This document shows, piece after piece, positions 35,101 through 45,155 of a stretch of DNA of 64,000 nucleotides. The notes below the pieces were generated by a model that worked only from the letters and a program-made list of their open reading frames with translations, did not search any database and was not told the DNA's origin. Made by a program: the position numbers and the translations under genes. The stretch is from Rhodococcus rhodnii NBRC 100604 (GTDB lineage Bacteria; Actinomycetota; Actinomycetes; Mycobacteriales; Mycobacteriaceae), in the NCBI RefSeq assembly GCF_001894925.1, contig NZ_BCXD01000015.1, forward strand, positions 1 through 64,000, given 5' to 3'. How positions within the stretch are numbered: the first letter of the stretch is position 1; each line of letters opens with the position of its first letter.

Positions 35101-37442
35101 CGGGTGGTGGCGACGGGGTCACCGATCGGGACCGCGCCCTCCGACGACGGATCGACGTGGGCGTGTGTCGCGTGGACGGTGAACTCGGTGGGCCCGTAGA
35201 GGTTGTGGATCTCGGCGTCGCACAGCGCCGCGAGCGCGCGCACCGTCGGTGCGGGCAGCGCCTCCCCCGCGACCAGCACGGCGCGCAGCGACACGAGCGC
35301 CTCGCGCGGGACGACGCTCGTGAACGCCGCGAGCATCGACGGAACGAACGAGATGTGTGTGACCCGTTCGGTCGCGACGAGGTCGGCGAGGTGATCGGGG
35401 TCGCGGTGGCCGCCCGGCTCGGCGACGACGAGACGCGCACCCACGAGCAGCGGCGCACACATCTCCCACAGCGAGACGTCGAACGTGAACGGGGTCTTCT
35501 GCAGAACGACGTCGGACGACGAGAGTGCGAATCTCCGTATCATCCAGTCGATCTGGGTCGCGAGTGCCCGCCGCGAGACGACGACGCCCTTCGGCCTGCC
35601 CGTCGATCCCGACGTGAAGACGATGTAGGCGGGCGCATCCGCGCGGCGCACGGGAGCGGGGGCATGCTCGTCGGCATTCGTGGCGTCGGCGTCCGCGGGC
35701 GTGACGACGGGTGCGTCGCCCGGCGAGTCGACGGTGTCGGACACGACGACGGACGCCCGTGCGGCGCCGAGCAGGTACGCGATGCGGTCCTCGGGATGGT
35801 CGGGATCGACCGGGACGTACACGGCGCCGATGTCCAGGATCGCGTGGAACGCGGCGAGCGCGTCGATCGAGCGTCGCAGCATCATCGCGACTCGGTCGCC
35901 GGGCGCCACACCGCGGCTGCGCAACGCCGCCGCGAACGCGGCGACGCGGTCCGCGAACCCGCGGTAGTCGAGGTCGGTGTCGCCCTCCGTCAGTGCGCGT
36001 GCCTCGCCGTGAGTCGCGACGGCCGCCCAGAGGCGGTCCGAGACGTCCTCCGGTTCGGGAGCGTCCTCGCCGTTCCAGCCGTGCACGAGCTGCGCGTGCT
36101 CGTCCGCGTCGACCGCCGGCAGGTGCGCGAGCGTGGTGTCCGGCCCGGCGTCCAGGAAACGCTGCAGGAACCGGGTGAACCGGCCGTGGTGCGCGGCGAG
36201 CTCGTCCCGCGGGTAGAGCGTGGGATTCGCTTCGAAGTCGACGTGGACGCGCCGGCCGGAGTTCGACTGATAGATGTTGAGCGAGAGGTCGTCGACCGGC
36301 CCGGTCGTGAGGATGTGCTGGGTGCCCACGACGGACCCGAGTTCGACCTCGTTCGAGAACATCATGATGTTCACCGACGGCCCGAACAGTCCACGCCGGC
36401 CCGCGCCCAGGCCCTGGTCGCGGCGGATGTCCTCGGTGCGGTACCGCTGGCGGCGCAGGGCACCGGTGAGTTCGAGCTGCGCGGCGTGCACGAGTTCGCC
36501 CACCGTGTCGGTGGCGCCCGCGCGCAGCCGCAGCGGCACGACGTTGGAGACCATGCCGCCCGAGCGCCGCAGCACCGCGGTGGTGCGGGCGGAGACGGGA
36601 AGGCTCAGCACGACGTCGGTCTGCGCGGTCAGGTCCGCGAGGTAGGCCGCGAAGGCCGCGACGAGCACGGGTGCCGACGCGGAGCCGAGACGTGTGGCCG
36701 CGGCGTCGAGCGTGGCGGCATCCCCGAGGAGTCCGGAGGCCACGATCGCCGTGTCGGCGGGGTCCGCCGCGCGACCGGCGAGCGACGGCGGATTCGGGAG
36801 CCCGTCGATGCGTTCGAGCCAGTACTCGCGGTCGGCGGCGAAGCGGGCGGATTCGCGGTAGCGATGGTCGTCCTCGACGATCTCGCGGAGTCCCATCGAG
36901 CGCGCGGGCGCGGGTTCGCGGCCCGCCTCGAGAGCCGTGTAGATCTCGGCGACACGGTTGATCATGGCCATCGCGCCGAAGCCGTCGAGGGCGATGTGGT
37001 GGATCCGGGCGTACCAGAAGTGACGCTGCTCGTCGACGCGGAGCACGTACATCCGGACGAGGCGGTCCTCGAGCAGGTCGAGCGGTTCGCTGCAGTGGCC
37101 GCGCATCCACTCGTGCGCTGCGGCCTCCGGGTCCTCGCTGCCGCTCAGGTCGACCGCCGTGATCGAGTCCTGGATCGTGCCGTCGACGGTCTGCATCGGT
37201 TCACCGTCGACCTCGACGATGCGCAGGAAGCCGGTACCGAACTCGCGGCCGGACCTGACCGCGGCCTCGGTGAGCAGATCGACGTCGACCGACCCGTGCA
37301 ACTCGATGTACTGCGCGATCACGAGGGGCGTGGCGCCCAGTGCGTGCTGCGCGAACCACATGCCTCGCTGGCCTGCGGAGAGCGGATACACGTCCACCTC
37401 GGCGTGCGCAGTGGAGTCCCCGACGATACCCGACTGCGTCAA
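3708..37442 (-). CDS. Giant nine-module nonribosomal peptide synthetase
   Basis: A single protein of about 11,244 residues assembles a peptide of up to nine residues by the thiotemplate mechanism. Approximate module limits are 1: 15-1535, 2: 1540-2585, 3: 2600-3800, 4: 3810-4870, 5: 4870-6060, 6: 6065-7125, 7: 7130-8190, 8: 8200-9735, 9: 9760-11244. All nine condensation domains keep HHxxxDG, all nine carrier domains keep the phosphopantetheine Ser (LGGDS or LGGNS), and all nine adenylation domains keep the late Lys. Epimerases end modules 1, 8 and 9, and the carriers before them use GGDSI as expected. There is no thioesterase or reductase. The TTG at 37442 sits 4 bases behind GGAGG and just before recognisable protein. 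An in-frame ATG at 37538 would add 32 low-complexity residues. No MbtH-like or phosphopantetheinyl transferase gene is in the window. The product is unknown. Confidence 0.95.
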   Translation of the reverse strand: MTQSGIVGDSTAHAEVDVYPLSAGQRGMWFAQHALGATPLVIAQYIELHGSVDVDLLTEAAVRSGREFGTGFLRIVEVDGEPMQTVDGTIQDSITAVDLSGSEDPEAAAHEWMRGHCSEPLDLLEDRLVRMYVLRVDEQRHFWYARIHHIALDGFGAMAMINRVAEIYTALEAGREPAPARSMGLREIVEDDHRYRESARFAADREYWLERIDGLPNPPSLAGRAADPADTAIVASGLLGDAATLDAAATRLGSASAPVLVAAFAAYLADLTAQTDVVLSLPVSARTTAVLRRSGGMVSNVVPLRLRAGATDTVGELVHAAQLELTGALRRQRYRTEDIRRDQGLGAGRRGLFGPSVNIMMFSNEVELGSVVGTQHILTTGPVDDLSLNIYQSNSGRRVHVDFEANPTLYPRDELAAHHGRFTRFLQRFLDAGPDTTLAHLPAVDADEHAQLVHGWNGEDAPEPEDVSDRLWAAVATHGEARALTEGDTDLDYRGFADRVAAFAAALRSRGVAPGDRVAMMLRRSIDALAAFHAILDIGAVYVPVDPDHPEDRIAYLLGAARASVVVSDTVDSPGDAPVVTPADADATNADEHAPAPVRRADAPAYIVFTSGSTGRPKGVVVSRRALATQIDWMIRRFALSSSDVVLQKTPFTFDVSLWEMCAPLLVGARLVVAEPGGHRDPDHLADLVATERVTHISFVPSMLAAFTSVVPREALVSLRAVLVAGEALPAPTVRALAALCDAEIHNLYGPTEFTVHATHAHVDPSSEGAVPIGDPVATTRAYVLDGALRPVPPGVAGELYLAGGQVAHGYHDRPGLSAERFVADPFGDDGLRMYRTGDLVRWSTSGSLIYVGRTDFQVKVRGQRVEVGEIEAVVAGHDAIDHVAVVAHDAAGSTRLVAYVAPAAGTAPSAEDIRRHARERLPAYMVPDAVMMLDRLPTSASGKVDRRALPDPVFEIEETEYVAPRDEREALVAELVAGLLGVERVGATDSFFALGGDSITSIQLVARAREAGLRLRAKDVFEQRTVEAIARIAESAEPEHTLTEPPGGGIGSAPAQPAAAWLAEQAHDGHVSAARNGDRPADVDGVGQSVVLTVPDDVDLDAVRAVVGAVVARHDGLRARWERTADGLTVVTAAPGDVTAAVRETEIAAADPAIDTAPFAALRDAEAGELDPATGAVVRAVLVTGGARRYVLLVLHHLVVDGVSWRILLPDVTAAWFAYRSGATIELAPVTTSVRAWAMGLAELGASGARRGELPMWQEILDGPDPVVGARPLGPDDRADSLARTTLRIAPETARPVLTALPDALGTGADRVLVAALAIALARWRDGRGDAERSVLLQLEGHGRETDLLPGADLSRTVGWFTSVYPARFEVPEECLGDLGPQRLLEVVKSVKDRLAALPDGGVGYGILRYLDPEAGVSLGERRSPQIGFNYLGRSAPVSDELVGVAWLPEPTTGFSGTRSPRGPVQLALDVIAIAGNDGGLVVTMEHPLGVLGESEVGEIARLWQETLAAFAALPVDGIGHSTADFGLVSLDQSDVDTLDERYGDSGVEDVWPPTPLQHGLYFHSVLAGEGERADVYTTQLVLELTGDVDGERLRSAAAALVRRHPTLRAGFTTTAAGDPIQVVLRDAPLRWTERTTADDAVDALLAAERDERFDLADPPLVRFLLARTGPENTTDENTTDERSVLAVTVHHILVDGWSIPVLVRDLLTEYAGADAPPAAPFRDHLAWLREVDRDASLDVWRAEFDGIDEPTLLGQSWEAPEPGVSESESSTAEIVRAVPDGLLDALTRTSREHGVTLHTLLQSAWALTLGRIADTGDVVFGTTVSGRPPQVPRVEDMLGLFINTLPVRVRLDRSDTVRSLLSRVDASRTALLDHHYVGLADIAAAVGVPTLFDTLVVFESYPVDREALAAMGAIDGLRVADIGVHDATHYPLAIVAVPSPEFTVTAKYSPEMLGDESVHRILDVLIEALHSLTGDPDAPLARVGEPHDVVRDLEREPGESPRTLAVLLGDAAAADPEAIAVVADGVSLTYAELDARSSALARVLVDRGIGPEDVVALGIVRSLDSVVATWAVARTGAAFVPVDPRYPRERVRHMITDSGAAVGFTTTEHRGALPDDVPWQVIDDADFVGAVADTDRSTFRDDERLAPVDPDNLAYMIYTSGTTGVPKGVAVTHRGLADLAAEQIELYCLDSGSRTAHFASPSFDASILELLLAVAARATMVVVPADVYGGAELHAYLTRERVTHMFLTPAALATVEPTGLGDLAVVAVGGEACSPELVARWAPGRRMINVYAPTESTIVRTMSSLVPDVPVDIGGPIRGTVVRVLGRDLRPTPFGAVGEVYLGGSGTARGYHRRPALTAARFVPDPLGSGNRLYRTGDLARVVADPRQASGYTLRYAGRSDFQVKVRGFRVELGEIDTAIAALDGVDFVTTLAREVDSRGTLLVSYVMPEAGAHVDAAQVTEHVARELPSHMVPAAVVMLDAVPLTPVGKLDRSALPEPRFEARADIAAARTDTERIVLGVVTDVLGTTDLGVTDSFFDLGGNSLSATKVVARLSADTGVHVGVRDIFEAPTPAALAERIDRSVSADTAPSVPGLVRRDRPSAIPLATAQQSMWLTHRLDPQSAAYNIPLPVVLRGALDVDAMRDAVRDVLERHEALRTRFPAGADGPVQVIEPVSSIDTALAVRETADADTEIAAFVAEPFDVVAAPPVRFGLFAIGPDEHVFVAVVHHISADGASMAPLARDLVTAYASRTAGTAPSFAPLPVQYADYALWQRELLGDPSDPASFAAREIAHWREALAGAPRSLELPRDRRVPARRTYAGGAVDFSLDPAAARALDKLGGPHGATPFMVMHAALAVLLSRLGAGDDIVVGTPVASRQAPELDDLVGMFVNTVVLRTRVDRAASFGAVIDAVRAADLDALAHGGLPYETVADELGGPSLFDVMLSFQNNPFGDVRLPGLDVSVVDDLAPGAKYDLTLTVFDDPNESGSRTIRLGYATDVFDDDTAALLAQRLQLLVAAVTADPDRRIDDIDLRTDAEKRTDSASLDDRTSPQDNTSPQDKEPTISSAPRPRHTAADLPRLLESAARIAPDSIAVSHDGVAVTYREFDERLRMVAEPMAQRGMSADAIVSVVLTGLVPTIVAAPPTPDGRDGFGAVLDGVIADAAALASENGRDDETPGFLESAIALSRTNGHTPVPAAPTEPELLSYVAAWSASVDAAPGAPVLVDPDGVVWTRRELDESAGRLARLLRGAGARHDGVVGLVVPRSAQWIVGMLACWKAGVAYAPLDPEWPLARIASIAADAGLAAIVATRDWADAADSPVPAIVLGTPETDEALASAEPVTGDPWADASAGDRLAYVVSTSGSTGRPKPVLVPMRSIVNMYGWYRDAVAMRDGLGVVVAGSPLFDQTQKNVWVALGHGGVLHIAPPAFDPREVLRIAARDDVGVVNLAPSALEVVADLDDAGVLRTLDVIVAGGEQLQPSTCARLFGSDVRLLNPYGPTEAAATAAAYEVDLSAEDAEDWPVPFGTAIDGVALRVLDDRLRPVPSGVTGELYIGGVAPARGYGAMAAATASRFVADPAGGPGARLYRSGDLVRRRTDGDLVFVGRADFQVKIRGMRVELGEIEAHLAAHPAVLHAAVILAATPQGDRLVAYVSPRDDAELDVEDLRRHAAAELPEHLVPDTIQVLADMPLTSSLKVDRRALPEPEFDDTPVDHVPPRTEAEHLVVNVLADVLGRDRDEIGVDRSFFSLGGNSLSAARAAARLEEAGGREISLRSFFEAATVAELAELVGGEGGPAVDSVHAVNPVTAVHPRPDPIPLSPAQQRMWVLNRIDPLSPAYNVPLTVRLRGPLDVDALVGAVGDVVRRHEILRTVFPEAEAGPHQVILDPADATPEITVVDVAERDLESALYDLGARGFDVRDTAPVRVGLLRVGDDDHVLALILHHIASDGGSGVPLARDLMSAYSIRLENGNTADSAVLPALDVQYADYAIRQREQLGDESDPSSRAHGQIEFWRGALAGVPEPIELPLDRPRPQNRTMAGAFTDFTIDADLHARVTALAQRHGVSTFMVMHAALAIVLARTSGTTDIAIGTAVSGRARPELAELVGMFVNTLVLRTEVAPDATVEDLLAQVRSVDLAAFDNQDVPFEMLVDALRPQRSTSYAPLVQVALTHQIGGLPPARFGGLDAEVGAVDVRYSKFDLTFDVRESAPGDETGGAAGVVGFATEIFDRSSVDALAARFVRVLGEIVRDPSAATGDLDLVDRGELAGLVPARGEAGPKPVLLAELMRTAARRNPDGVALVSSAGRVTYAELDARSNQIARELISRGVGPETRVALGMTRSLDSVTGIWAVAKTGAAYVPVDPRYPDERIAHMITDSGVRVGLSVAAEAEGLPSEVDWIVLDDPAFVRARRGRSADPIAEDELVARPRIDNTAYLIYTSGTTGRPKGVAVTHRGLANFAAEQRGRYGLTANSRALHFASPSFDASVLELLLALAASATLVVSPTDVYGGPEFEAFLRRHRVTHGFLTPSVLASIDPSDLPDFRDVVVGGEACPPELAARWSVGRRLHNGYGPTETTIMTNISDPLTPGGPVTIGGPIADTRAVVLDRRLHPVPFGVVGELFLAGAGLARGYHARPALTAARFVADPFEPGGRLYRTGDLVRWTLVDGVPAIAYLGRSDQQVKVRGFRIELGEIDAAVGSHPDVDFVTTSVAESPTGDAIVAHVMATRGTDLDTAALRDHIAASLPNHMVPSVFVVIDAVPLTPVGKLDRRALPAPEFAAPQRGSRGADTDLERAVADAFADVLGIPADAIGAEDSFFDLGGNSLAATRVVSRIADALGVAVPVRDVFEAPSVAALAQRLADDPAAARPPVTAGPRPARVPLSLAQSRMWYANRFDPESARYTVPFALRLTGRLDHDALAAALRDVVARHETLRTVYPDDGSGPSQEIRDVADVDVSVRRETVAAGELEAAIRDIVSGGFDVTTDVPIRAAVLDVATGDAGRGDEHVLVVAIHHIATDGSSLAPLARDLVGAYGARAAGDAPGWTPLPVQYADYALWQRRILGRVDTPGSAAAQQIAYWRETLAEAPEVLELPVDRPRPTVRDGVGGRVPFTVPADVWTRLEEYARTQGATPFMVAHAALAALIARLTGGYDVVVATPVAGRGDRALDDLVGMFVNTLALRTRLDAAASFDTAVERARTGDLDAFSHADVPFEQVVDAAAPKRSAAVPTFAQVMFSFQNLKRPHVELPGLRVEALETDLATTKAELAFALEDRGAAAPDTDVAGRLSYAVDVFDEETAHSIAQRFVAFLGRVLADPTAAIGDVDLLTDDEHGTGSSESGTEPDAPEQELAEQELLERPLSELLRTAAELDPTGVALAHGTAEVTYAQLDEKAGELARTLGAVGVGPDAAVTVAISSLLPGLLESEGDGFAQTLASLLASMIADASQAGARSDGNRTLTRRFEAQAAQTPDAVAVTDGTRSLTYAELDDASARLASVLIARGAGPDALVAVGLGRTVDLVVALTAVLRSGAGYLPIDVTYPAERIRFVLGDASPVALVTDRESAEALPDLGDLAAAVVDTDDPEVQREVAEADPGALDALRARPSAANLAYVIYTSGSTGRPKGVMVPHGAVVTLLDRTDFDFGPADVWTLFHSYAFDFSVWEIWGALLTGGRLVVVDHATSRAPDEFRALLAREGVTVLNQTPSAFYQLSAADRGADSDDLALRYVIFGGEALELAQLAKWYERHDETRPQLVNMYGITETTVHVTEQPLGRDFAAARSASVIGRPIDGLRVHVLDARLRPVPAGVQGELYVSGGQLTRGYLARPDLTSTRFVADPYGEPGARLYRTGDVGRWNRHGELEYLGRSDHQVQLRGFRIELGEIESALVRSDDIAAAACLVVPGPSGADALVAYVVPEQQRPLDRDAVRSRLGEFLTSYMIPDAVVVIDAMPMTTNGKLDRAALPAPEFASSAAEYVAPRTSLERAVAGAFAEALGVERVGATDSFFDLGGNSITATRVTTALRRRTGADLSVREFFERPVVSELAHHLEGAAGSAGTGPVLAPQPRGERIPLSLAQRRMWFVNQFDTGSPAYNLPLAVRVNGGIDTAVLADAWRDVLERHETLRTVFPASGDDAHQLVLDADSEDSAPIVRDVVSEDELVAHLREIAGTGFDVTRERPVRVACLRLPAAEQDVPDTERDVVLLLVVHHISADGASLAPLFDDLVTAYAARSAGAPPQWTPLPVQYADYTVWQRARLGDENDPDSDAAAQLGYWQRTLAGIPELLELPTVHQRPAVASMRGGSVDFTIDPATTARLAEIGRSGAATPFMVIHTAFAVLLERLSSQRDVVIGTPIAGRDHADLDRLVGMFVNTLALRTPIDPDESFADLLARVRSIDLDAFDHAAVPFEMLVDTLDLPRSTGHQPVFQVALSFDNNEPVAMSLPGFDIQAVDAPFEIAKFDLQLSVGERTGEDGSAAFACRLTYATDLFDGPAIDRLAQRFLRILDAVALDESAVVGDIEILSDDERTLLAPVRGAVPVAERTLPDLLALGVAHSPDTVAVTCGGSALTYRELDARSTALARVLLESGAAPERYVALLVSRSVESIVAIWAIAKTGAAYLPIDPTLPSDRVDHMLSDAGVSLGVTVRAAERAGAEHPGVHWIVLDSDETVVELATRSTEPVGDHERLVPLNPDHPAYIIYTSGSTGRPKGVVVPHRGLANLAHDAREKYGVSAASRVLHVASPSFDTSVGELLAAFTAGATLVVAPPDVFGGHELAELVREEHVNTMVMTPTALMTVDPTGLDCVRTVVVGGDVCPPELVARWAPGRTMRNAYGPTETTVIVTISDALVAGEPVTIGAPLRGVESLVLDDRLRPVPVGVPGELYIAGPAVTRGYHDRPGTTAARFVANPYGPDGSRMYRTGDVVRRVDSRRISYVGRTDHQIKVRGFRVELGEIDAVLGGVPDIEFAVTVGRTSPTGDTVLVSYVLPRGGADLDTEGLRDLIGDRLPAYMVPAAIVTIDELPLTPIGKLDRTRLPDPVNAETEFRLPATDEERIVAEVFAEVLGVETVSVDDSFFELGGNSLSATRVVARVAQAFDTDLRVRELFEAPSAAELAARVAAATGERARPRLTRRERPERIPLSLAQSRMWFINRFDPDSSAYNVPLAVRLTGALDLEALGDAILDVAQRHETLRTVYPDSADGPHQVVLPVERVPATVEPRRLDEADVRRELTEFVTRGFDVTADVPPIRIALYELGENDHVLAVVVHHIATDGESTAPFVRDLMTAYAARSARRRPTFVPLAVDYADYALWQREVLGEESDPTSAVAEQIRYWRGQLAGVPDLLELPVDRPRPPVQTLRGGRVDFVVPAQVRRAVDALARRHNASAFMVVHSAFAVLLARLAASDDIVVGTPTAGRGEAELDPVVGMFVNTLALRLGIDGAESFDALVDRARAVDLDAFSHSDVPFERLVEVLNPTRSTAHHPIFQVGYSFQNITRATLELPDLTVAPVEPEGETAQFDLHLILSDTTAGSDAAADTNAVFTYATDLFDADTVREIADAFVRLLTAAVSDPGAAVGDLPMLGETGMRALTAANDTETELPQLTLADLLDRAIAANPDAIALDDDASGERVTYRELGERVHRAARVLVDRGVGPDVRVALAMRRSLDQVIAMYAVAAAGGAYVPVDPDHPAERIEYVLGSAAPALVLVANDDETQWPTDALVLRAAELACPDVTTGPLTDGERRSALLPGHAAYVIYTSGSTGRPKGVVVSHEAIVNQLLWKQHTFALDEDRAVLLRTAATFDLSVWEYWWATVSGARLVVATPDGHADPAYLADLVARAGVTDVHFVPSLLAAFLGAARDDQLTGLARILCIGEALPTATLAGAHARTSADVVNLYGPTEAAVSVTWHRPERGDAAPQGAVTPIGVPEWNTRVHVLDERLHPVPAGVAGELYLSGAQLARAYHDRPDLTADRFVADPYAPAHAAGTRMYRTGDVVRWNRDGALEYVGRSDFQVKVRGFRIELGEIERALLADPAVEAAVVDVHSAAETGDRLVAYVVPATGTLDTAALRETLGAVLPGYMIPSAYVTLDALPLNLNGKLDRRALPEPEIDLSADYVAPRGPVEEVVAGVFADLLGAPRVGIDDTFFDLGGNSLLATRAVARVNTALDTEFGVRDLFEAPTTRALAALAHERRRAGRPALVAGPRPERIPLSPAQTRMWFVNQFDTDSAAYTIPLALELRGTLDADAVRAAVGDVVERHESLRTSYPDDGAGPRALVHPAETAGVALEVETIAEDELAQRVTAVVTAGFDVTATPPVRVVLLQVSPERHVLVLAVHHIAADGASMAPLARDIMIAYGARVGGEAPPWEPLPVQYADFALWQRDLLGEESDPDSLVARQIEHWTTTLAGLPDALPLPSDRPRPAVRTGNGATAEFTIPAELRDRLDALARRSGASLFMVVHAALAVLLARVSGTDDIAVGTATAGRGDAALDDQVGMFVGTLVLRTEIDRGETFEDLLARTRRADLDAFTHTEVPFERLVELLAPERSTSHTPLYQVALAFQNMERARFEIPGLVAEPFGRGPDVAKFDLQFTLADAEDGGLYFALTYATDLFEQLTATRLGDRFVGLLGDLADAPERAVGDVGVLTPAETAELAPVRGLPAATPRTFAEILDAAAAADPGRDAIVTGDERLDYRELDRLSAQLAHTLIGRGVGPGDTVALAIERSLDSVLATWAVVRTGAAFVPVDPTYPRDRIEHMITDSGAAVGITSPGRDDDLPGGIEWLPLVRAEIEGDTPAPTDVDRVRPIRTDDVAYVIYTSGSTGKPKGVLVPHTALASLVETDIELVGVTPESRTLHFASPSFDASVFELLLAVSAASTMVVAPSGTVGGDELVRILVDQHVTHAFITPAVLTTIDPTEVSELRTLLVGGEAVPPETVARWAPGRAMYDCYGPSETTIWGTAGRVRAGEPVLIGAPIRGFDVVVLDDRLQPVPEGSSGELYIAGDALARGYRGRAGLTASRFVADPSGRAGARMYRTGDVVRWVRDAEGALALDYQGRSDFQVKVRGFRIELGEIDAALARHEAVEFAATIGHEHPATGQTRLVSYVHGRGDIDSAALTEFVAQSLPAYMVPSAIVVLGHLPVTPAGKLDRAALPEPVFGEDADADTEVRAPSSEMEEALARVFAQVLGLERVGVDQSFFALGGDSIVSIQLTARAKDAGIVFTARDVFEHKTVAGIAAVAQWASEAAEQRLDEVEGGGIGAVPATPIVRWLTETAGSFEQFSQAVLLTTPVGASREVVEGAVAAVLEHHDMLRAHLVDAGDDDETPTPLRGLRLEVPAPDESAPVSQLFEVVRIAARPGTAEFERIATDAMNAAAATLDPTAGVMSRFVWFEPVDPARSGRLLVLVHHFAVDGVSWRILVPDFATAGSQLARGERVELTPVATSFRTWAHALADAAHDDETRGELAHWTEVVRTPDPLLGARALDPARDVVHRTRTVSVRFDERLTDALLTDVPRAVGGGVNDGLLTALALAVAQWRERRAIADGDAPVVVALEGHGREEHVVPGADIGRTVGWFTSMFPVRLAPGSTRPAIADSAAAGSALKRIKEQMLAVPRNGIGYGLLRHVAGAPELADAPAPQISFNYLGRAGGVELGDDVLDAGWIPDSSSGSFGGAADDDMTAPALVAVNAVVGRSAEGSVLDASFAYASEVLGEDDVRELTELWQDAARSLAHYATSTSRRALTPSDVPLAGVDQAAIDAVEARWPVRDLWSLSPLQNGMYFHAALATGGLDVYTAQLVLRLGGTVDAARLRRAVAALLGRHENLRAAFVQTDTGTPVQVVVDDVTAPWEERDLTELPEAERDTELARLLREHHSAPFDLASPPLLRFLLVRTAPGEYRFAITNHHILLDGWSGPLMLRELFTLYVTDGDATHLPRVRSYREFLAWLAAQDTERSHAVWRDALAGSSPTMLAPHAPATQREAPSTLALDLPADVAGRLATFVRERGTTMNTVVQAAWGLLLARATGSADVVFGTTVSGRPPEIDGIESMVGLFINTVPVRVTLDPAETVRDLVDRIQREQSALLGHHHVGLATIQQLAGGGGLFDTLAVFESYPVDSAVRGRGDLAGMRIEGADVSDASHYPLTILAQQNPDLDIVLEYLPSVFGDAAITRLAEQFVAALAFVADGPVRRVREFAPASAADRARTMIEWNGPDREVGDETVLDLLARARSEGDGAAAALVDDVTTTTAADVDAAVAAAARGLVRRGVGPDAVVAIAMRRSADMVIAVHAVLEAGGAWVPLDPDGPADRAAAVLAAARPVLTITDGGEHGGVTVADLVDGEATDPIDPAERSGPVRGENLAYVLFTSGSTGTPKGVAVSHRALAHQLTWLRDEYGFTSDDALLFKTPYTFDASVWEILLPRTIGARLVVGDADAHRDAERMAELIADHDVTAVQVVPSVLGPLLDAMQGKDVRALRRVFAGGEALPADLARRLPAGADLVNLYGPTEVTIDAVAQTVPRPEGELRDHERGIAPIGSPAWNTRAWVLDDALHPVPVGAVGELYLDGVQLARGYAGDPARTAERFVADLYRGAGARMYRTGDLVRWTDAGVLEFVGRTDFQVKIRGQRIELGEVEAALERVDPVSRAVAVVREEAGGATLVGYVAADAGTEPVAVRDALGELLPRYMVPDVVVVLAQLPTTPNGKIDRNALPAPETRTASTRAPETGTERIVASLVAEITGRSDVGAEDDFFALGGDSIASMSLVSRARAAGVRFTARDVFEQRTIAALARIADAAVDAVAPAPDDAIGTAPLTPVIAKTVERGGDHRGFVMPMLLTLPAGADLATIVAVLSPVFGTHPILRSILTDSYVEVLPADSITVADLVTRVDVEGTPPGSDEFDRIGGETFAAAVAALRPHDGVMIRFVWFDGGPDAEGRLLVVPHHTVVDATSWRVLVTDIATAGAAVAAGEPVRLPDAGTSWRQWAIGQRDAAQRRTGELELWRSMVDGPDPLLGRRRVDTEVDLVATAQRTTLEVPAELTARVLAPRTDGTGVRDVLTAALARGVRAFRAARSDDDSSVLVTLEGHGREESVVSGADLSRTVGWFTSMYPVRVDASAADGASLVRSVHEQLDAIPDRGIGYGMVRYLTDEGRRVLGGFPEPQIVFNYIGSVGENDVPEELRGSPWLPDFDSRISGGFETNRMPVQAVLDIQSVVRVVDGESVLTAHVSYPPDVLTADEVAEFGEHWVAALRDVTEQ
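8230..12845 (-). other. NRPS module 8: C-A-T-E
   Basis: The condensation domain has HHIAADGAS. The adenylation domain (about 11450-9980) has [11 protein letters not shown] and the code DAFFLGCIWK, hydrophobic and unassigned. The carrier Ser is in LGGDSI near 9850. The epimerase ([16 protein letters not shown]) covers about 9690-8260, so this residue should be handed on in the D form. Confidence 0.7.
12870..16050 (-). other. NRPS module 7: C-A-T
   Basis: The condensation domain has HHIATDGES. The adenylation domain (about 14650-13130) has [11 protein letters not shown] and the code DLWHLILVSK. The DxWHLxLV frame recalls serine-type codes, but two positions differ, so the substrate is left open. 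The carrier Ser is in LGGNSL near 13005. Confidence 0.65.
16070..19245 (-). other. NRPS module 6: C-A-T
   Basis: The condensation domain has HHISADGAS. The adenylation domain (about 17830-16340) has [11 protein letters not shown] and the code DTGVVGAVIK, with Gly at the position normally filled by a bulky residue. The pocket may be enlarged, and this is a candidate site for an oversized aromatic such as 4-amino- or 4-nitrophenylalanine. That link is speculative. The carrier Ser is in LGGNSL near 16215. Confidence 0.65.
19260..22825 (-). other. NRPS module 5: C-(partial A')-A-T, threonine
   Basis: The condensation domain has [10 protein letters not shown] partial adenylation start (21380-21190; [14 protein letters not shown]) and a helical spacer precede the complete adenylation domain (about 21070-19560). 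Its ten-letter code is DFWNIGMVHK, which is the consensus threonine code. This is the firmest substrate call in the protein. The carrier Ser is in LGGNSI near 19418. No epimerase follows. Confidence 0.85.
22830..26010 (-). other. NRPS module 4: C-A-T
   Basis: The condensation domain has HHIASDGGS. The adenylation domain (about 24600-23110) has the standard core motif [11 protein letters not shown] and the code DALFVGGIMK, which looks aliphatic or aromatic but is unassigned. It is close in type to the adenylation domains of modules 2, 6 and 8, which share the FASPSFDAS or ASPSFDTS region. The carrier Ser is in LGGNSL near 22975. Confidence 0.7.
26040..29660 (-). other. NRPS module 3: C-(partial A')-A-T
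   Basis: The condensation domain has [10 protein letters not shown] piece of about 65 residues matching only the start of an adenylation domain (28220-28030; [12 protein letters not shown]) comes next. After it come a spacer and then a complete adenylation domain from about 27840 to 26330. That domain is unusual: its core motif is [11 protein letters not shown] instead of the usual YTSGSTGxPKG, and the A10 region is [11 protein letters not shown] with the Lys kept. The code read by eye is DQKNVGPATK, unassigned. The carrier Ser is in LGGNSL near 26180. Confidence 0.7.
28255..28290. repeat. 18-bp perfect tandem duplication in the NRPS module 3 linker
   Basis: Two exact copies of TTGTCTTGGGGGGACGTG lie side by side. 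They encode a repeated [12 protein letters not shown] stretch between the module 3 condensation domain and the leftover adenylation fragment. The frame is kept. The duplication sits beside the site where adenylation domain exchange is inferred. Confidence 0.9.
29680..32825 (-). other. NRPS module 2: C(D-L type)-A-T
   Basis: The condensation domain opens with [11 protein letters not shown] and has HHILVDGWS, typical of domains that accept a D-configured donor. This agrees with the epimerase just before it. The adenylation domain (about 31440-29930, core [11 protein letters not shown]) reads DALFAGVIVK, suggesting a hydrophobic or aromatic residue without a match I can name. The carrier Ser is in LGGNSL near 29808. 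No epimerase follows, so the residue stays L. Confidence 0.7.
32401..32427. repeat. 15-bp tandem repeat in the NRPS module 2 condensation domain
   Basis: GTCGTGTTCTCGTCG is followed by a second copy of its first 12 bases. It encodes a doubled ENTTD stretch shortly before HHILVDG. The length is in frame, and it is probably a harmless surface-loop expansion. Confidence 0.8.
32830..37400 (-). other. NRPS module 1: C(starter)-A-T-E
   Basis: The condensation domain (HHIALDGFG) resembles the EntF condensation domain along much of its length, for example QRGMWFAQ at its start, LFGPSVNI near the end and TTGPVDDL soon after. EntF accepts an aryl group from a separate carrier. This suggests that the first residue is N-acylated. 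The adenylation domain spans about 36060-34560; its ten-letter code read by eye is DVWSLALVHK, distantly Ser-like but unassigned. The carrier Ser is in LGGDSI near 34450. The epimerase ([16 protein letters not shown]) covers about 34300-32880, so residue 1 should be D. Confidence 0.75.
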
Positions 37443-37574
37443 CGCGCCTCCCGTTCCTCCGATGCCGATCGTGCCGCTGCCGTGAGACCGCATCCGCGCA
37501 GCGGCGGACCCGGACCCTTCTCCACGACATCGAGGCATATCGACCCATTCTCGTCATGTGTTACCCGTATTTCC

Positions 37575-37602
37575 AATACATGCCACAGGGACTGATACAC
37601 AA
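37575..37602 (-). promoter_or_regulatory. Candidate sigma-70-type promoter for the NRPS
   Basis: On the minus strand, TTGTGT (37602-37597) and TGTATT (37580-37575) are separated by 16 bases. The -10 element lies about 37 bases before the upstream ATG and about 130 before the preferred TTG start. The roughly 430-base region 37539-37968 between the NRPS and the divergent mutase gene is more AT-rich than its surroundings near the NRPS side, as expected for a two-way promoter region. I found no iron-box-like palindrome in it. Confidence 0.3.
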
Positions 37603-37892
37603 CGTCTTTCACCTGCGACGACGGTGACCTCACGCGAAAGACGGTGATTCCCGTGACAATTGCGCCATCTTCATCTGGTCGCTCGTCCAAAAATGCGAAC
37701 AATCAGCAGGTTCCGCGCGAACTCGCAGGTGAGAAGGGATACGATCGCGTCGGAAGAGCGTAGCACATCGACGCCCCACGATCACGCCCTCTTCCCACTC
37801 GAATCGCATCCGACCAGCTCCTGTAACATCGGCACTCTTCCCGACGAGGGATTCGGAGTGGGCACGCGACCGGATGGGAAACCACAGCCGTC

Positions 37893-37924
37893 GAGCCCCG
37901 CAGCCGTGGAGCCCCGCAGCCGTG
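37893..37924. repeat. 16-bp perfect tandem repeat upstream of papB
   Basis: GAGCCCCGCAGCCGTG occurs twice back to back, followed by a partial third copy, and ends 44 bases before the papB start codon. It falls in the probable leader of the aminophenylalanine operon. It could be a regulator site or a structured leader element. No function can be assigned from sequence alone. Confidence 0.7.
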
Positions 37925-37968
37925 GAGCGCCAGCGAGAGACGGACTCCGTACCGCCGAGAGGGAAGCC

Positions 37969-38292
37969 ATGAATCCGCCCACGCCCCAGAGCGCCGAGGC
38001 AGCGGCGGACGTCGCGCTCAACGATCTGCGTGCCGCCCTCGACACCGTCGACCGGCAGCTGCTCGACGCGGTGTCCAGCAGACTCGACATCGCTCGCCGG
38101 ATCGCCGACGTCAAGGCGCGCTCGGCGTTGTCGGTGTCGCAACCGGGCCGGGCCGCACGTGTCACGGAACGTGCCGAGCGGTACGCGCTCGGCCACGGCA
38201 TGTCCGCCGAGTTCGCCCGCGCGCTCTACACCCTGCTCATCGCCGAGGCGTCGCGCGTCGAGCGCGAGGCGATCGCCCGCGGGGGGACCTGA
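37969..38292 (+). CDS. papB: AroQ-type 4-amino-4-deoxychorismate mutase (PapB-like)
   Basis: A 107-residue single-domain chorismate-mutase fold, predicted to convert 4-amino-4-deoxychorismate to 4-amino-4-deoxyprephenate in the cytoplasm. I chose the ATG at 37969 because it follows GAGAGGGAAG. The frame stays open upstream, but that part does not look like protein. Aligned by eye with E. coli chorismate mutase, Arg11, Arg28, Lys39 and Arg51 are kept. Asp48 and Glu52, which contact the C4 hydroxyl of chorismate, are replaced by Gln and Ala. That fits a substrate with an amino group at C4. The gene is first in a four-gene operon; the next start lies one base after this stop. An ordinary chorismate mutase for Phe/Tyr synthesis is the alternative, but the fused PabA-PabB neighbour makes the amino pathway more likely. 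Confidence 0.85.
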   Translation: MNPPTPQSAEAAADVALNDLRAALDTVDRQLLDAVSSRLDIARRIADVKARSALSVSQPGRAARVTERAERYALGHGMSAEFARALYTLLIAEASRVEREAIARGGT

Positions 38293-38293
38293 C

Positions 38294-40482
<2,189 letters not shown>

Positions 40483-40486
<4 letters not shown>

Positions 40487-41379
40487 CGGCAGCCGACCCG
40501 TTCGCACCACGCCGCGCCGCCGTCTTCGGCGGAGGTGCGGTCGGTGCGTTCGTCGCGCGGCTGTGCGCCGAACGCGGCATCGCGACGACGACGGTGGACG
40601 TCGATGCCGTCGCCGTGCAGCCCGGGATCGTCGCGGTCCGCGCCGACGTCTTCTCCGATCCCGCCGCCGAACTCGCGGCGGCCGCCGACGTCGTCGTCCT
40701 CGCACTGCCCGAGGCGGTCGCACTGGACGCCGTGGCATCCCTCGCCGACGCACTGCGCCCCGAGACCGTCGTGCTCGACACGCTGTCGGTCAAGGCACCC
40801 TACGCCGCGGCACTCACGCGGATGCCCGGTGTGCGTGCGGTGGGGGCGAATCCGATGTTCGCCCCGACGCTCGATCCGCGCGGCCGCGCCGTGGCGGTCG
40901 TCCGGTACCGGGACGACGCCGCGGCGCTCGACTGGACCACCGGCCTGTTCTCGGGGGCAGGATCGCGTGCGATCACGGTCGAGCCGCAGCAGCACGACGA
41001 CCTGTGCGGTGCCCTGCAGGCACTGACGCACGCCACGATCCTGTCGTTCGGCGCCGCGCTGGCCGACCTCGATCTCGACCCCGGCGATCTGCTCGCACTG
41101 GCACTGCCGCCGTTCGTCGCACAGAGCGCGCTGCTCGCGCGCGTGACGTCGGCGAATCCGCACGTGTACCGGGACATTCAGCATGCGGGCCCCGCGGCGG
41201 CCGCCGCGAGATCGGCGCTGGCCGCGGCGGTGTCGCGACTCGACGCAGCATCGGTGTCCGACGATCCGGACGAGTTCACCGAGTTCGTCCGGTCCGCCGC
41301 GCAGGGGCTGGGCGACGCACGCGACCGACTCGCCGAGACCGCGGCGGCGATGCTCACGGATGCGGGGAGGACGCCGTGA
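40483..41379 (+). CDS. papC: 4-amino-4-deoxyprephenate dehydrogenase (PapC-like)
   Basis: A 298-residue TyrA-family protein predicted to oxidatively decarboxylate 4-amino-4-deoxyprephenate to 4-aminophenylpyruvate with NAD(P). The N-terminus has a Rossmann nucleotide-binding loop (GGGAVGAF) and a following acidic position (VDVD). The family motif with a catalytic His (HPMFGP in E. coli TyrA) reads NPMFAP here, so Asn replaces the His that contacts the 4-hydroxyl of prephenate. This again suggests a 4-amino substrate. The C-terminal half is helical, as in the dimer domain of TyrA. The GTG start overlaps the papA stop (GTGA), and its own stop overlaps the N-oxygenase start in the same way. No dedicated aminotransferase gene follows; a housekeeping aromatic transaminase could complete the amino acid. 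Confidence 0.87.
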
Positions 41380-42347
41380 CGGACGAGCCCGAACGCGCAC
41401 TCCCGGCCGGTATGCCCCGTCCTCGCCCGGGCGACCCCGTCGAGTCAGCCGTCGCGTCGCGGCTCGCACGGACGTGGGGCAGGCGCGCGACCGTGCGCCG
41501 CGCGGAGCGCGACCTCGACCCTGCCGCCGAGGCGTTCGACCCCGAGTTGCAGGACTATCCCGACTCGCTGTTGCCCTTCGGCGCGCATCCTGCGTACCTC
41601 GCCTACGACGAGGAACAGCGGCGACGCATCCGCGCGTGGGCCTGGATCTCGTTCAACAAGAATGTCATGGACGTCGAACGCTGCGTCGTCGAACCGGGTT
41701 TCGACGTCCTCGCCCAGGATCGGCTCGCGGCAGGCGTGAGCGGCGATCTCGGCATCGCGGTGTACCAGTCGATGGTCGACGAGCAGTACCACACGCTGAT
41801 GCACCACGGCGGCAGCGAGTTCACCCGCACGCACCGCGGCTGGCCGCTCCCGAACTGGATTCTGCCGCAGGCACAGTCGGCACGACGACGGTCCGTGGCG
41901 CTGAGCCGCTGCACCGACGAGCGGGCGGGCTCGATCACCTCTCTCGCCTACACGACGGTCGCGGAGATCTCCATCACGACGTACCTCGACCTGTTCGCGG
42001 ACGATCCCGTGGTGCAGCCCTTCCACCGCGCGACGGTCCGGTTGCACAACCGCGACGAGTACTGCCACGCCTCGATCACCGCCGACGCCGCGGCGATCGT
42101 GTACGACACGCTCACGGCCGACGAGCGCACTCACTTCGAGCACGCGCTCGTCGACGCGATGGATGCGTTCACGAGCAACGACTACACGACCTGGCGGGCG
42201 GTCCTGCACACCGAGAGCCTGAACGACGCGATGATCCGCGACGTCGAGACCGACACGGCGACAGGCCGTCTCGTCCAGGACTACAGCGGCATCCGCTCGC
42301 TCGCCGACGATCTGGGCATCACCGGTCGTCTCGACTGGGAGTGGTGA
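41376..42347 (+). CDS. AurF/CmlI-type diiron arylamine N-oxygenase
   Basis: A 323-residue non-haem diiron enzyme of the family that oxidises arylamines to hydroxylamine, nitroso and nitro groups (AurF on 4-aminobenzoate, CmlI in chloramphenicol, ObaC on 4-aminophenylpyruvate in obafluorin). All seven expected iron ligands can be placed: Glu in DVERC, Glu and His in DEQYH, Glu in VAEIS, and His, Glu and His in HNRDEYCH with the family spacing. The gene is last in the operon, with a GTGA overlap to papC. Its 3' end overlaps the convergent acetoacetyl-CoA synthetase gene by 29 bases. Context suggests that it acts on 4-aminophenylpyruvate, 4-aminophenylalanine or a carrier-bound form. The exact substrate and final oxidation state are not shown by sequence. 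Confidence 0.9.
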   Translation: MTDEPERALPAGMPRPRPGDPVESAVASRLARTWGRRATVRRAERDLDPAAEAFDPELQDYPDSLLPFGAHPAYLAYDEEQRRRIRAWAWISFNKNVMDVERCVVEPGFDVLAQDRLAAGVSGDLGIAVYQSMVDEQYHTLMHHGGSEFTRTHRGWPLPNWILPQAQSARRRSVALSRCTDERAGSITSLAYTTVAEISITTYLDLFADDPVVQPFHRATVRLHNRDEYCHASITADAAAIVYDTLTADERTHFEHALVDAMDAFTSNDYTTWRAVLHTESLNDAMIRDVETDTATGRLVQDYSGIRSLADDLGITGRLDWEW

Positions 42348-44331
42348 CCTCCCGGTAGCGGTCGACGAACCAGTCGAGCAGCGCGCCGTCGTCGATCGCG
42401 GTGCGGTCCACGACGGCCGCGGGGTCGGCCCCCTGCAGCAGCCGTTTGAGCGGAACCTCGAGCTTCTTGCCCGTCCGCGTGTGCGGAATGCCCGGCGCCA
42501 CGACGATCTCGTCGGGAACGTGCCTCGGCGAGAGTTCGCTGCGAATCGCCTGCGCGACCGTCTCCCCGAGCGCGTCGGTGTACTCGGCTCCGGGCGCGAG
42601 CACGACGAACAGCGGCATCCAGTAGGCGCCGTCGTCGCCCTCGACGCCCAGCACGAGTGCCTCGGCGATCTCGGGGATCGACTCGACCACCTGATAGATG
42701 TCGGCGCTGCCCATCCGGATGCCGCCGCGGTTGAGCGTGGCGTCCGAGCGTCCGTGCATCTCGATCGACCCCCGGTCGGTGATCGTGATCCAGTCGCCGT
42801 GCCGCCACACGCCGGGATACGCGCCGAAATAGGCGTCGCGATAGCGTGTTCCGTCGGAGTCGTCCCAGAAGCACACGGGCATCGACGGCATCGGCGCCCG
42901 GATCACGAGTTCGCCGACCTCGCCGCGAACGGGGGTGCCGTGGGGATCGAACGCATCGAGCGCGACACCCAGGTAGGGGGCCGAGATCTCACCCGCCCAC
43001 ACCGGAACCGTCGGCACTGCGCCCACGAACGCGGACACCACGTCGGTCCCGCCCGAGATCGACGCGATCTGCGCACGCTCCCCGATCGCATGCTGCAGCC
43101 ATCGCGCCGACGAGGCCGGCAGCGTCGCACCCGTGATGCCGACGGTGCGCAGCACCGCCGGGTCGCCGCCGGCCGCGGCGATGCACTCGGCCGGATCGAC
43201 CTCGTCCTTGATGCACGCGAGAACGTAGCCGGGGCTCGTGCCGAGCAGCGTTGCCCCGGTACGGCCCGCGAGCGACCACAGCCCGCCGCGGCCCGGATGG
43301 AAGGGGCTGCCGTCGTACGTGACGATCGTGGCACCGACCAGCAGGCCCGCCACCTGGAAGTTCCACATCATCCAGCTCGGGCTCGTGTACCAGAGCAGGA
43401 CGTCGCCCTCCCCCAGATCGCAGTGCAGGGCGAGTGCTTTCACGTGTTCGAGCACGACGCCGCCGTGACCGTGGACGATGCCCTTGGGTTTACCGGTCGT
43501 GCCCGACGAGAAGAGCACCCACAACGGGTGATCGAACGGTACGAGTACGGGGTCGAGAGGCTCGTCGCGCGATGTCGCGGCGGTCCAGTCCAGGACGTCC
43601 TTGTCCACCCGATCCGGGTCGTCACCGGTGTGCCCGGCGAGCACGACGGTGTGGACGCCGGTGAGCCCGTCCCGCAGCGCCCCTACCTCGGCAGTGCGGT
43701 CGTGCCACCTGCCGGCGTAGCGGTAGCCGTCCGCGGCGACGAGGGCGACGGGACGCAGCTGACCGAGCCGATCGAGCGCCGCGGGCGCGGAGTAGTCCTG
43801 ACCGCACGCCGCCCACACCGCACCGAGCGAGGCCGCCGCGAGGAAGGCGACGACGGCCTCGGGCCCGTTCGGCAGGTAGCCGGCGACCCGATCGCCCGCG
43901 CGCACGCCGCGCTCGCGCAGCACCGCGGCGAGCGAGGCGACGCGCCCCTGCAGCTCGCGCCACGTGAGGTGCACGTCGGCGGCGTCCTCGTGTGCCGCGA
44001 CGAGGGCGACGGCATCGAGGTCGCGGCCCGCGAACACCTGCTCGACGTAGTTGATCGTGGCGCCGGGAAACCACCGCGTGTGGGGCATGTCGTCGTCGGT
44101 GAGCACGACGGAGTGCTCACCGTGCAGCCGTATCCCGCACCACTGCGCGAGCAGCCCCCAGAAGCTCGCCGGGTTCTCGACGCTCCACCGCCACAGCGCG
44201 GCGTAGTCGTGGGCGGGCTCGGAGGTGGAGGTGGGGGCGCCGAACCGCTCCGCGGCCGCGGCCGCGAACCGTTCGACCGCGGGCGTCCCGCCGGCGGGCG
44301 GTGTCCAGAGGAGTTCGGGCTCGGCCGTCAC
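42319..44331 (-). CDS. aacS: Acetoacetyl-CoA synthetase
   Basis: A 670-residue AMP-forming ligase that activates acetoacetate to acetoacetyl-CoA. It has the phosphate-binding motif SSGTTGKPKG, the acetoacetyl/acetyl-CoA synthetase N-terminal cap (ENPASFWGLL, WFPGATINYVE) and the C-terminal catalytic Lys region (TRTGKKLEVP). The length is normal for the family. The GTG start overlaps the stop of the lyase gene (GTGA), so it is the last gene of the leucine operon. In M. tuberculosis the comparable locus instead contains the CoA transferase genes scoA and scoB; here the synthetase would salvage the acetoacetate released by the lyase at ATP cost. Its end runs 29 bases into the convergent N-oxygenase gene. 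Confidence 0.92.
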   Translation of the reverse strand: MTAEPELLWTPPAGGTPAVERFAAAAAERFGAPTSTSEPAHDYAALWRWSVENPASFWGLLAQWCGIRLHGEHSVVLTDDDMPHTRWFPGATINYVEQVFAGRDLDAVALVAAHEDAADVHLTWRELQGRVASLAAVLRERGVRAGDRVAGYLPNGPEAVVAFLAAASLGAVWAACGQDYSAPAALDRLGQLRPVALVAADGYRYAGRWHDRTAEVGALRDGLTGVHTVVLAGHTGDDPDRVDKDVLDWTAATSRDEPLDPVLVPFDHPLWVLFSSGTTGKPKGIVHGHGGVVLEHVKALALHCDLGEGDVLLWYTSPSWMMWNFQVAGLLVGATIVTYDGSPFHPGRGGLWSLAGRTGATLLGTSPGYVLACIKDEVDPAECIAAAGGDPAVLRTVGITGATLPASSARWLQHAIGERAQIASISGGTDVVSAFVGAVPTVPVWAGEISAPYLGVALDAFDPHGTPVRGEVGELVIRAPMPSMPVCFWDDSDGTRYRDAYFGAYPGVWRHGDWITITDRGSIEMHGRSDATLNRGGIRMGSADIYQVVESIPEIAEALVLGVEGDDGAYWMPLFVVLAPGAEYTDALGETVAQAIRSELSPRHVPDEIVVAPGIPHTRTGKKLEVPLKRLLQGADPAAVVDRTAIDDGALLDWFVDRYREVTTPSRDDR

Positions 44332-45155
44332 GGCAGGTCCCCTCGCCGGGCCGACCGCAGGATGCGCTCGGCATGCCGCAGCACCGGTGCATCGATCATC
44401 GCGCCCTCGAAGCGGAACGCGCCCGGCTGCCCAGCGGCCGCATCGAGAACCTTCTCGGCCCAGTCGATCTCGTCGTCACCGGGCGCGAACGCGCGGCGCA
44501 CGACGTCGACCTGCCGCGGATGCAGCGACACCTTGACGTCGAAGCCGGTCGCCGCGGCGTCCGCCGCCTCGGCCGCCAGGCTCTCGTCGTTCTCGAGATC
44601 GACGTGCACGGCGTCGAGAGCCAGGCGGCCGTGGGCCTTCGCCGCGAGCAGCGTGAGCGAACGGACCGTGCGGGCGACGTCGCGGTAGGTTCCGCTGCGG
44701 TCGCGGCTCGCGCTGCCGCCGAGGGACGCGACGAGATCCTCGGCGCCCCACATGACGCCGATCGTGGGCCCCGCTGCGGCGATCTCGCGCACGGCGAGCG
44801 CGCCGAGCGGCGTCTCCACGAGCGCGAGCACCTCACGGGGCGCGAGTGCCTCGACGGCAGCCCCGCTCTCGGCCTTGGGCAGCATGATCCGCTCGTAGGG
44901 GGTGTCCGCCAGCATCGCGAGATCCACGGTGTGCTCGGGCGAGTCGATGCCGTTGACCCGCACCACGGTGCGTTCGGGATCGAGGTCCGACGCCGCGACC
45001 GCCCGCCGCGCGGCATCCTTCGCACCGGGGCCGACGCCGTCCTCAAGGTCGAGGATCACGACGTCCGCGACGGCGGCCGCCTTGCCGAACCGTTCCGGCC
45101 GGTCGGCGGGGCAGAACAGCCACGCGGGACCGGGCAGCCACAGCCGGGCCGTCAC
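44328..45155 (-). CDS. citE: CitE-like beta-hydroxyacyl-CoA lyase
   Basis: A 275-residue HpcH/HpaI-family TIM-barrel lyase. Motifs seen are [14 protein letters not shown] at the start, VILDLEDGV with metal-binding acids, [21 protein letters not shown] and WGAEDL. In mycobacteria the protein in the same operon position (Rv2498c) acts on 3-hydroxy-3-methylglutaryl-CoA and related beta-hydroxyacyl-CoAs. It would therefore make acetoacetate and acetyl-CoA in leucine breakdown. No citrate lyase alpha or gamma gene is near, so true citrate lyase activity is unlikely. The GTG start overlaps the stop of the hydratase gene, and its stop overlaps the start of aacS. Confidence 0.88.
   Translation of the reverse strand: MTARLWLPGPAWLFCPADRPERFGKAAAVADVVILDLEDGVGPGAKDAARRAVAASDLDPERTVVRVNGIDSPEHTVDLAMLADTPYERIMLPKAESGAAVEALAPREVLALVETPLGALAVREIAAAGPTIGVMWGAEDLVASLGGSASRDRSGTYRDVARTVRSLTLLAAKAHGRLALDAVHVDLENDESLAAEAADAAATGFDVKVSLHPRQVDVVRRAFAPGDDEIDWAEKVLDAAAGQPGAFRFEGAMIDAPVLRHAERILRSARRGDLP

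Noticed and set aside
3708-37538. Siderophore synthetase
   Set aside because: No hydroxamate, catechol or iron-transport gene is near and no iron-box palindrome was seen upstream. The EntF-like first domain alone is not enough.
30846-37595. Very long plus-strand open frames opposite the NRPS (up to about 2,200 codons)
   Set aside because: They are shadows of GC-rich NRPS codons: Arg/Pro/Glu-rich, with no domain motifs and no ribosome sites. The minus strand carries all NRPS motifs.
37660-38292. Longer start for the mutase gene (210 codons)
   Set aside because: The first 100 residues have no similarity to the family, include a tandem DNA repeat, and a good ribosome site lies before the ATG at 37969.
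44328-45155. Citrate lyase beta subunit
   Set aside because: No alpha or gamma subunit genes are present; the leucine-operon context fits a beta-hydroxyacyl-CoA lyase.
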